39,801 nucleotides of DNA from Candidatus Kaiserbacteria bacterium RIFCSPHIGHO2_01_FULL_53_29 (lineage in GTDB: Bacteria > Patescibacteriota > Minisyncoccia > Phycocordibacterales > UBA2100), in NCBI GenBank assembly GCA_001781125.1, contig MFKT01000008.1, positions 1 through 39,801 on the forward strand, given 5' to 3'. Each line of letters opens with the position of its first letter. Position 1 is the first letter of the stretch. A program made the translations under genes and the position numbers. Positions 17,078-26,789 of the stretch are shown piece after piece. Below the pieces are notes generated by a model. The model saw only the letters and a program-made list of their open reading frames with translations, did no database searches and was not told the DNA's origin.

Positions 17078-17211
17078 CCCGGCTAGTACAATTTCGAATA
17101 ATTCCTGCCGCAGTCTAAACTGCGGTTTGTTTGCAAGAAAACGAACGTTGTATCCTTAAACAAGTGCTGATGAATATTCATATCAAGGCGATTCGAAATT
17201 GTCCTGCCGGG
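17078..17211 (-). repeat. Start-codon-associated structured element, copy 2 (134 bp, between infB and rbfA)
   Basis: Minus strand CCCGGCAGGACAATTTCGAAT...ATTCGAAATTGTACTAGCCGGG, flanked by TATG on both sides. Confidence 0.85.
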
Positions 17212-17216
17212 CATAT

Positions 17217-18722
17217 TTACTGCATCGATATGGTGAAGCATTCGAGAGTGTCCCCCTGCATGATCTCGAAAGGGGCCCCGATCTGGGCTCCAAATTCACG
17301 ATCGGTCTCGATGCGGTCCACGTCTTGTTTATTGGCTTGGATGTTCCGTATCTTTCCGATACCGATCTCCTCGGCGCGGCGCATCACGCGCACCGAACTT
17401 CCGCGTTCGAGAAAGCCTTCGGAGACTTTTCCGCCGATGACATGTGCGTCCTTGCGGCTGCCGAATTTTTTGAGCACCTTCGCTTTGCCCGTAATCGCTT
17501 CTACCCGGCGCTTCGGTGCGGATTCTCCGAGTAGTTCCCCGAGGCGCTCGGTCAGTTTGTAAATGATCGTAAATGTCTCGATACGGATTCCGTGTTGGAG
17601 TGCGAGCGCTGCTGCGGGGGCATCGATGCCGACGTTGAATCCGATGACGACGGCAGGCACGTCGCTCGCGATAGCTGCCTTCACATCATTTTCGGAAACG
17701 GTTCCGATGCCTGATTGCACGACTCGCACGCGTGCGTGCTCTGTGCCTAATTTCGGTACTTCCTGATCAATCGCCTCGAGCGAGCCTGATGCGTCGGCGC
17801 GGACGATGACTGGCATCGAGAAGGGACCTATCTCGCCTTCGGCGAGCGTTTGTGGCTTGGCGTGCGAGTCTCTTGGCACGAGGGCGGGGCGCGCAGCTTC
17901 AGCTTCGCGCTTGTTCTTATACGCATGGAATTCTTCGCCGACTTGCGGGAGCGTATCGAACCCAATGAGCTGCACGGGGGTCGAGAATGAAGCCTCGCGC
18001 AGGGATTTCCCGGCAGCGCTTTCTATGATCCGTACGGGAGCAATAGCGTACCCGGCGAGGACTGCCATGCCGGACCGGAGCGTTCCATTTCTAATGATAA
18101 GCGTTGCCGCGAGACCGCGTTTGTGATCGCGATGCGCCTCGATAACGTAGCCGTGAGCAGGTAGGGATGCATCGCCCGTGAATCCTTCGATCTCGGCGAC
18201 GAGTAAGATCAAATCAAGAAGCTCCTCGACACCGGTCCCGACTTTTGCGGAGATCGCCGCCCATGGTACCTCGCCGCCGTATTTTTCGAGGTACACATTC
18301 TCTTCGAGAAGCATTCTGATCGTGCGCTCCTGATCGGCGCCGGGCTTGTCGATCTTGTTGATCGCAACGATAAAGGGAACTCCCGCTTCGCGGATACTCT
18401 TGAGGGCTTCGAGTGTCTGTGCCTTCACCCCATCATCTGCCGCAACGACGAGGATCGCGATATCGGCGGCAGTCGCTCCACGTGCGCGGATCGCACTGAA
18501 TGCAGCATGACCGGGGGTGTCGATGAACGTAATTCGTTTTTTGACCCCGTTCTTATCGCGCTCAACCTCGTACGCAGCTACGTGTTGCGTGATGCCGCCC
18601 GCCTCACCGGCAACGACGTTGGACTTGCGGATGAAATCAAGAAGTGTCGATTTGCCGTGATCAACGTGCCCCAAAACTGCGACAATAGGCGGACGCTCGA
18701 CGATTTGTGAAGGTTTGGACAT
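17217..18722 (-). CDS. infB: Translation initiation factor IF-2 (short N-terminus)
   Basis: [69 protein letters not shown] at 18722 ([12 protein letters not shown]) preferred. Confidence 0.97.
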   Translation of the reverse strand: MSKPSQIVERPPIVAVLGHVDHGKSTLLDFIRKSNVVAGEAGGITQHVAAYEVERDKNGVKKRITFIDTPGHAAFSAIRARGATAADIAILVVAADDGVKAQTLEALKSIREAGVPFIVAINKIDKPGADQERTIRMLLEENVYLEKYGGEVPWAAISAKVGTGVEELLDLILLVAEIEGFTGDASLPAHGYVIEAHRDHKRGLAATLIIRNGTLRSGMAVLAGYAIAPVRIIESAAGKSLREASFSTPVQLIGFDTLPQVGEEFHAYKNKREAEAARPALVPRDSHAKPQTLAEGEIGPFSMPVIVRADASGSLEAIDQEVPKLGTEHARVRVVQSGIGTVSENDVKAAIASDVPAVVIGFNVGIDAPAAALALQHGIRIETFTIIYKLTERLGELLGESAPKRRVEAITGKAKVLKKFGSRKDAHVIGGKVSEGFLERGSSVRVMRRAEEIGIGKIRNIQANKQDVDRIETDREFGAQIGAPFEIMQGDTLECFTISMQ

Positions 18723-18765
18723 ATGCGGTAAGAAGTGCCATATGGCAATTTTCCGCAGTATACTC

Positions 18766-18799
18766 GCCGTGCGCGCCTTTTGCAAAAGGCGCGCACGGC
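18766..18799. repeat. 34-bp perfect palindrome GCCGTGCGCGCCTTTTGCAAAAGGCGCGCACGGC
   Basis: Read directly; lies between divergent infB and the cysteine desulfurase gene. Confidence 0.9.
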
Positions 18800-18800
18800 A

Positions 18801-18806
18801 TACACT
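18801..18806 (+). promoter_or_regulatory. -10-like box TACACT, 7 nt upstream of ATG 18814
   Basis: caTACACTagatagaATG. Confidence 0.4.
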
Positions 18807-18813
18807 AGATAGA

Positions 18814-20106
18814 ATGTTTGGATTCAAGAAACTCTACTTCGCTCCTGCTTCGCCAGAGGCTACGACAGGACGCAGTAAAGCTACGACGGGCAGGCGAATT
18901 TATTTGGATCATGCAAGTGCAACACCTGTTCTTCCCGCTGCAGCCGATGTTGTGTATCAAACAATGAAGACATTCGCAAATCCCGGCGGTATTCACGCCG
19001 ATAGTGTTGCCGCAAAACAGTCATTGGAGAGCTCGCGTGGACGCATCGCAGCGCACCTCGGGTGCAAGGCGAGAGAAATTATTTTTACTTCAGGTTTGAC
19101 GGAGGCAAACAATATCGCGATCGTCGGATATGCTAGGCATTTGCTCTATATACCAAGGACGGTCCTTGGTAAAACCGAAGGACCGTCCTTGGTAGGAACG
19201 CACTGGATCGTTAGCTCTATCGAACATTCTTCCGTCCTCGAATGTTTTTCAGAAGCCGAACGCATGGGCGGGACAGTAACGCACATCGATCCAGAACCAA
19301 ATGGCTTGATCGCGTCGGAAACAATAGCAAATGCTTTGCGGCCCGAAACAGCTTTCGTTTCTCTGGGATGGGGAAATAATGAGATAGGAACGATTCAGCC
19401 GCTCTCTCAAATCGCGCGCATCATTCGAGATCACGAAAAGAAGCACCGCACAAAGATCATTTTTCATAGCGATGCCGGGCAAGCGCCGTTATATCGCTCG
19501 CCGCACGTTCATACACTCGGCGTCGACGTATTCAGTCTTGGTTCTGGCAAACTCTATGGTCCACGAGGAATCGGTGCACTCTTTGTTTCCAACCGCGTGA
19601 CGCTCGCGCCGGTGATTTTTGGAGGGGGACAAGAGCGGGGACTGCGTAGCGGGACAGAGGATGTGGCACTCGCTGCCGGGTTCGTGGCGGCACTAGATAT
19701 CGTTGCGGGCGAGCGCGGCGCGGAATCGAGGCGGCTGGAGAAGTTGCGCGACGAGTTCGCCGAGCGTATCGTCGTCCGCCTCCGCCAAGGCTTCGGCGGG
19801 CAGGCGCACATCCCGGATGCGATCATTAATGGAGACTTAAAACACGCGCTCCCGCACATGCTCAACATCTCGATTTCCGGAGAACGAAGCGGGGAATATC
19901 TCGCACTCCAACTCGATCACGCCGGCATCTCGCTCTCCACAAAAAGCGCATGCGACGAAGGCAATAAATCTTCACACGTCGTGGCTGCTCTTGGGGGTGA
20001 GGCATGGCGCGCGCAAAATACCCTTCGTTTCTCGCTTGGTCGCGATACAACCGAGGGCGATCTCAAGCGAGCACTGGACGCGCTCGCGGCACTTATACGA
20101 GCTTGA
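18814..20106 (+). CDS. Cysteine desulfurase (NifS/IscS family) with three in-frame repeat-derived insertions
   Basis: IYLDHASATPVLPAAADVVYQTMKTFANPGGIHADS, EIIFTSGLTEANNIAIVG, SSIEHSSVLE, FHSDAGQAPLY, DVFSLGSGKLYGPRGIGALFV, GGQERGLRSGTEDVALAAGF, STKSACD. Confidence 0.93.
   Translation: MFGFKKLYFAPASPEATTGRSKATTGRRIYLDHASATPVLPAAADVVYQTMKTFANPGGIHADSVAAKQSLESSRGRIAAHLGCKAREIIFTSGLTEANNIAIVGYARHLLYIPRTVLGKTEGPSLVGTHWIVSSIEHSSVLECFSEAERMGGTVTHIDPEPNGLIASETIANALRPETAFVSLGWGNNEIGTIQPLSQIARIIRDHEKKHRTKIIFHSDAGQAPLYRSPHVHTLGVDVFSLGSGKLYGPRGIGALFVSNRVTLAPVIFGGGQERGLRSGTEDVALAAGFVAALDIVAGERGAESRRLEKLRDEFAERIVVRLRQGFGGQAHIPDAIINGDLKHALPHMLNISISGERSGEYLALQLDHAGISLSTKSACDEGNKSSHVVAALGGEAWRAQNTLRFSLGRDTTEGDLKRALDALAALIRA
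19151..19193. repeat. In-frame palindromic insertion (ACCAAGGACGGTCCTTGGTAAAACCGAAGGACCGTCCTTGGT)
   Basis: Self-complementary arms encoding PRTVLGKTEGPSLV inside the desulfurase. Confidence 0.75.
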
Positions 20107-20139
20107 TTTTCTCTTATTTGTCGATACGATGCGGTTATG

Positions 20140-20272
20140 CCCGGCAGGACAATTTGGCATGGCCTTGGTTGCGGTCCTGCCAACGCACATCAGCACAACC
20201 AACGATCTCAGACTTTTTCAATGAGGATCAAATTAACAGCGGCAGAAACAATGCCAAATTGTACTAGCCGGG
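20140..20272 (+). repeat. Start-codon-associated structured element, copy 3 (133 bp)
   Basis: CCCGGCAGGACAATTTGGCAT...ATGCCAAATTGTACTAGCCGGG, flanked by TATG on both sides; inner stem covaries relative to copies 1 and 2. Confidence 0.85.
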
Positions 20273-20273
20273 T

Positions 20274-21101
20274 ATGAACATGGAGCAACTATCGAAATCC
20301 CAGATCGTTCTCCTCACACTCCTTGTCACCTTTGTGACATCGATCGCTACGGGTATCGTCACCGTTTCTCTCATGGATCAGGCACCGCCGGTCGTAGCAC
20401 AGACGGTCAATCGTATCATCGAGCGTACGATCCAGACCGTCGCTTCGACGACCCCGCGCGGGCAAGCTGCCACGACTATCGTGACGCAGGAGAAAACGAT
20501 CGTTGTGAAAGAATCCGATCTCATTTCACAAGCGGTAGAGAAAGTCGCTCCATCAATCGTGCGTCTCTATACGAGCGATGTAGAAAGTCCAGCGTTTTTG
20601 GGTCTTGGCGTGGTTCTCGATCCTTCGGGTACGATCGTAAGCGACGCTGGAGCGCTCGGGGAGGCGGCCGAGGGAATGCTGCAACGTGCGGACGGCTCGC
20701 ATGTTCGCGCATTCGTCACATCACGCAATGCTGACCTTGGTGTCGTCTATCTTGCGACTGCCACAACGACGGTGGATGGCAAGCCGGCCGCTTGGACACC
20801 GATCGCGATCGCCCAAGAACATCCGCTCTTGGGAGAGACGGTCATCATGCTTGCCGGCAAAACGATCGCTCGCATCGCAGGCGGGATCGTGACGGCTGTC
20901 ACGCCGGGGGCTGACAAGGTACCCGAGGTAATCGAGACCGATATTGCTCCCGACCCGATCCTCTCCGGATCTCCCCTTATTAATACCGACGGCAGCTTGG
21001 TGGGGCTAAGTACGATCGTCTCACGCGCCTCTGCCCCTTCGGGATTTATTTCCGGCTCGATTCTCATGGAAGATTCTTCGAAGGGCACGGGTGGACAGTA
21101 G
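20274..21101 (+). CDS. Trypsin-like/HtrA-like serine protease homologue, probably catalytically inactive
   Basis: N-terminal TM; KVAPSIVRLYTSD; LGLGVVLDPSGTIVSDAGAL (His position lost); NADLGVVYL; PILSGSPLINTDGSLVGLSTI. Confidence 0.7.
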   Translation: MNMEQLSKSQIVLLTLLVTFVTSIATGIVTVSLMDQAPPVVAQTVNRIIERTIQTVASTTPRGQAATTIVTQEKTIVVKESDLISQAVEKVAPSIVRLYTSDVESPAFLGLGVVLDPSGTIVSDAGALGEAAEGMLQRADGSHVRAFVTSRNADLGVVYLATATTTVDGKPAAWTPIAIAQEHPLLGETVIMLAGKTIARIAGGIVTAVTPGADKVPEVIETDIAPDPILSGSPLINTDGSLVGLSTIVSRASAPSGFISGSILMEDSSKGTGGQ

Positions 21102-21127
21102 AAAATAGATTGTTGATTTGGACATGG

Positions 21128-21133
21128 TATACT
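21128..21133 (+). promoter_or_regulatory. -10 box TATACT of the clpC-type gene
   Basis: acatggTATACTggg about 44 nt upstream of ATG 21177. Confidence 0.4.
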
Positions 21134-21141
21134 GGGAGTTC

Positions 21142-21166
21142 CTAGCCACAAGCCACTTGTGACTAG
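21142..21166 (+). promoter_or_regulatory. Leader hairpin CTAGCCACAAG-CCA-CTTGTGACTAG upstream of the clpC-type gene
   Basis: 11-position stem with one mismatch, ending 10 nt before ATG 21177. Confidence 0.6.
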
Positions 21167-21176
21167 CCACTGGTGT

Positions 21177-23888
<2,712 letters not shown>

Positions 23889-23900
23889 GAGAATTATATT

Positions 23901-23934
23901 ACGTAAAAAGCTCCCAAAAGGGAGCTTTTTACGT
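23901..23934. terminator. Bidirectional intrinsic terminator ACGTAAAAAGCTCCC-AAAA-GGGAGCTTTTTACGT
   Basis: 15-bp perfect stem with AAAA loop and flanking T/A tracts. Confidence 0.92.
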
Positions 23935-24077
23935 TGGGTGCGCCGGGCAGGATTCGCCTCTCGTTGCTGCTGCAACTCGGAACCTACGGCTCCTCTTCGG
24001 AGTCTGCGGCCCGCGGTTCGAGTCCTTACCCATCAAAACGAAAAAATTCGGGCAGAAACCAGGACTTTTTTCGTTAA

Positions 24078-24160
24078 TGCGCCGGGCAGGATTCGAACCT
24101 GCGAAGACCGAAGTCGCCTGGTCTACAGCCAGGTGCATTTGACCACTCTGCCACCGACGC
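24078..24160 (-). tRNA. tRNA-Tyr(GTA)
   Basis: GCGTCGG/CCGGCGC acceptor; CTGG-CTGTAGA-CCAG anticodon arm; variable arm; GCAGGTTCGAATCCTGC T-arm. Confidence 0.93.
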
Positions 24161-24194
24161 AACAGTGCACAGTATGCCGTATTTTTCTGCATGC

Positions 24195-24200
24195 TACAAT
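24195..24200 (+). promoter_or_regulatory. -10 box TACAAT, 6 nt upstream of ATG 24207
   Basis: gcTACAATattctcATG. Confidence 0.5.
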
Positions 24201-24206
24201 ATTCTC

Positions 24207-24647
24207 ATGACCCGCAGACAGATGACGAAATTGGTCGTAGTGTTCCTGATCGTCTTTATAATCTCGCCTGCCGTTGTGCTCGCTGCAAACGTCCTTCCTG
24301 GCCAGATCGTTCCAGAAAGTTGTAATGGCATCGGTGGATGTCAATCCCTCTGCGACATCGCGGTTGTCGCACAAAACGTTCTCAATACCGCGATCTACGT
24401 TGCCGTCTTTCTCTCGGCGATCCTCTTTGCGTGGGCGGGATTTTTGTATCTCACGAATGTAGGGAATTCAGGAGGTATTTCGAAGGCCAAAGAGGTATTT
24501 TTCAACGTTGCTATTGGACTCGTTATCATTCTCGCCGGATGGCTCGTCGTGGATACACTTATGCGCACGCTTGTCGGCAGCAGCACTCTGGGCCCATGGA
24601 ACAAGATCTGTCTGCTCTTCCTGCAGCACGTCTCCGCGTTCGTGTAG
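24207..24647 (+). CDS. TrbC/VirB2-like pilin-type membrane protein
   Basis: Signal peptide; Cys pair region; FLSAILFAWAGFLYLTNVGNSGGISKAKEVFFNVAIGLVIILAGWLVVDTLMRTLVG. Confidence 0.8.
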   Translation: MTRRQMTKLVVVFLIVFIISPAVVLAANVLPGQIVPESCNGIGGCQSLCDIAVVAQNVLNTAIYVAVFLSAILFAWAGFLYLTNVGNSGGISKAKEVFFNVAIGLVIILAGWLVVDTLMRTLVGSSTLGPWNKICLLFLQHVSAFV

Positions 24648-24704
24648 CGTAAGCCCAGGAAAAGGTTGCAAAACGAGGCTCCTTCCCGTATAGTGCTCGG
24701 CATT

Positions 24705-24863
24705 ATGTCTCAAGATCAGCTGATTAAAATAGCGTGTTCCAAATGTAATAGGATTAATTACTGGTCGCGCAAAAATAGAAAGCTTGTTGAGCGCAAGATC
24801 GAGCTCAAGAAATATTGCAAGTGGTGTCGGAGTCATACGCCTCATAAAGAGGCTAAGAAGTAG
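24705..24863 (+). CDS. rpmG: 50S ribosomal protein L33
   Basis: IACSKCNRINYWSRKNRKLVERKIELKKYCKWCRSHTPHKEAKK with two CxxC pairs. Confidence 0.92.
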   Translation: MSQDQLIKIACSKCNRINYWSRKNRKLVERKIELKKYCKWCRSHTPHKEAKK

Positions 24864-24880
24864 ACCGGAGATGGATAGAG

Positions 24881-24902
24881 CCTCGCTTTTGCGAGGTTTT
24901 TT
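24881..24902 (+). terminator. Intrinsic terminator CCTCGC-TTTT-GCGAGG-TTTTTT
   Basis: 6-bp GC stem followed by a T-tract after rpmG. Confidence 0.85.
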
Positions 24903-25011
24903 CTCTGCACTGGCGATCTGGTGGAAAGCGGTTCTTCAAACAGTTTTCTCTTGTGGTCGCCGGTACAGAGCACGAAGCTCGGTGAATCGGATGTTATTAT
25001 TCTCGAAACAT

Positions 25012-25404
25012 ATGCAGAAAGATTTTGACAAGTGGAACGAGGAGAAAAAGAAGTTACATAATCGCGAGAGCGGTGTTTTCTTTCATGAGCGGGAAATCTG
25101 GTGGTGTTCCTTGGGCGTCAATGTCGGATTTGAACAGGATGGCACGAACGATCTTTTTGAGCGTCCGGTTCTGGTTGTAAAGAAATTCAATCGGGACGTG
25201 CTGTGGGTATTGCCGCTCACACGATCCGATAAAAAGAATCGTTACTATCTTCCTGTCACAATCGGCGAGGAGAATTCTGTGGTGATTCTTTCGCAATTGA
25301 GACTTATCAGCAGCAAGCGACTACAGCGGTATATGCACAAGCTACCGCAGGGGCAGTTCAAACAGATCATTCGTCTTGTTCAGCAATTCTTTCCACGAGT
25401 ATAA
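25012..25404 (+). CDS. PemK/MazF-family toxin-like protein
   Basis: REIWWCSLGVNVGFEQDGTNDLFERPVLVVKKFNRDVLWVLPLT...YYLPVTIGEENSVVILSQLRLISSKRL. Confidence 0.85.
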   Translation: MQKDFDKWNEEKKKLHNRESGVFFHEREIWWCSLGVNVGFEQDGTNDLFERPVLVVKKFNRDVLWVLPLTRSDKKNRYYLPVTIGEENSVVILSQLRLISSKRLQRYMHKLPQGQFKQIIRLVQQFFPRV

Positions 25405-25561
25405 AATCGAAACCCCGCCTTGCGACGGGGTTCCTCGGGGGCCTAGGTGGCCATTTGTATCCGCAGTATAGGGGCGTGGGCATGAGTTGTCAATGAAAAT
25501 TACACCCTCGCGCCCGTCTGCAGGTTCAGCATCTAATCCCGATAAACAGGGATTAGGGTTT

Positions 25562-25909
25562 TCAGCGTAAAACAACTACGGGGTCGCCTTGTTTTTTGTT
25601 GAAATGTCGGCGCATTTTCTCCTTGGGGTAGAACTTGAGGACGAAACGTGGACCGATCCATATGTGCGCTTTTCCTACCCACGCCGGCCGTGATTTCTGC
25701 TCAACGATAGCCATATCCCCCAAGAATGGTAAGCGACAGAATTTGTGCTCTTTCAACTCGTTTGCGACCAATTTAACAAACTCGAGATAAAACCGCGTGG
25801 CAGTTTCGCTATCGACATAGTCCCAATGACTTGAAAGTTTGCGGTAAAACTCGTTGTCATTCAGAAGTTCCTTTTTCTTCAGGTGATGAGTGGGTGCTTT
25901 CCAGGACAT
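25562..25909 (-). CDS. HU-like/small DNA-binding-type protein (putative)
   Basis: FVKLVANELKEHKFCRLPFLGDMAIVEQKSRPAWVG...VLKFYPKEKMRRHFN resembles the HU-family pattern. Confidence 0.5.
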   Translation of the reverse strand: MSWKAPTHHLKKKELLNDNEFYRKLSSHWDYVDSETATRFYLEFVKLVANELKEHKFCRLPFLGDMAIVEQKSRPAWVGKAHIWIGPRFVLKFYPKEKMRRHFNKKQGDPVVVLR

Positions 25910-26160
25910 GCCACAAGTGTACCTGAGTGCAATCTGGGAACATTGTCATTGGCTCGTTTGGAGATTTTTTGCGAAAACGGCTGAGGTCCCTAGATTATAT
26001 AGTTCCTGATCTCAAATAGGGGTCCCAGACAATCACGCCCCGTACAGCACCCCTTAATCTTTTTTACCACAGGAGTTAGTGAACTTCTCATTATCAATCC
26101 AACGCCGAGATTTTTGCGTACCCCTCGTCAGTGTGCGCGTTGGTTCATACATGCAAAAGT

Positions 26161-26484
26161 ATGAAGTCACTAAAAGAGATCATGTCCGGCCCATCGATTT
26201 CGGGGTACACCGGCTCCGCAACGACACGGGACATGGTTGCCACAGAGATTGAGCGTCGCTGGGGCAAGGCGGAGGTGAAGAAGTATGATCCAGAGCAAAA
26301 TACTTGTCTCACCTTTGCAAAATGGCTCTCGCTGAATTTCGTCGTCAAGAAAGGCGAGAAAGCCATCAAGTCCGTTACCTTCGTCGAGCAGAAGGATGCG
26401 AAAGGCAACGTGATCAAGAAAATCCCTCGTCCGGTTTTTCTCTTTTACGTCAAACAAATCGAGCCTCGCAAAGAGAAGGTATGA
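26161..26484 (+). CDS. ArdC N-terminal-like (anti-restriction/ssDNA-binding) protein
   Basis: TCLTFAKWLSLNFVVKKGEKAIKSVTFVEQK...RPVFLFYVKQIEP resembles the ArdC-N 'V.KGEK...V.F' pattern. Confidence 0.5.
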   Translation: MKSLKEIMSGPSISGYTGSATTRDMVATEIERRWGKAEVKKYDPEQNTCLTFAKWLSLNFVVKKGEKAIKSVTFVEQKDAKGNVIKKIPRPVFLFYVKQIEPRKEKV

Positions 26485-26789
26485 GCAAGGTCAAGCTCGT
26501 GATGTACCTCGACTATGGCTGCCAGAAGCGCGAAATGACGGTGGCATACGCGCCAGGCGGTCAGACATGTTATTCGGATCGGTCTCGCACCATCGAGCCA
26601 AAGCCCATGATCCGGATAGCAAACAGAATGCTACTCGAATCCGGCTTCAAGGTCGGCAGTCGAGTGAGCATCGAATACGGGCGCCACATTATTACGGTTC
26701 GTAAACTACAAAATCATGAACACAACAACATTCAAGCCCCGAGTCCTCTCACCAATCCAACCCGTGCGGCCTCGGCAGTTGCAGCGTGA
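26481..26789 (+). CDS. SymE-like small protein (putative)
   Basis: ATGA overlap with the upstream gene; PMIRIANRMLLESGFKVGSRVSIEYGRHIITVRKL resembles the SymE pattern (L.GxWLxxAGFxxGxxVxVxxxxGxLVI). Confidence 0.5.
   Translation: MSKVKLVMYLDYGCQKREMTVAYAPGGQTCYSDRSRTIEPKPMIRIANRMLLESGFKVGSRVSIEYGRHIITVRKLQNHEHNNIQAPSPLTNPTRAASAVAA

Noticed and set aside
12332-20272. Treating the three CCCGGC elements as integron attC sites or IS605-type ends
   Set aside because: No GTTRRRY/RYYYAAC core sites, no integrase, and the pairing joins the two outer ends of a ~133-bp unit rather than forming short sub-terminal hairpins.
23929-24210. ORFs 23929..24192 (-) and 23938..24210 (+)
   Set aside because: Translate tRNA-Tyr and its duplicated fragment (e.g. 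APGRIRTCEDRSRLVYSQVHLTTLPP); spurious.
24784-25011. N-terminal extension of the MazF-like ORF (ORF 24784..25404)
   Set aside because: The extension overlaps rpmG and its terminator; the start at 25012 is more plausible.
25411-25432. AACCCCG-CCTTGCGA-CGGGGTT hairpin after the MazF-like gene as a terminator
   Set aside because: Stem is good but no T-tract follows on the plus strand; left uncalled.
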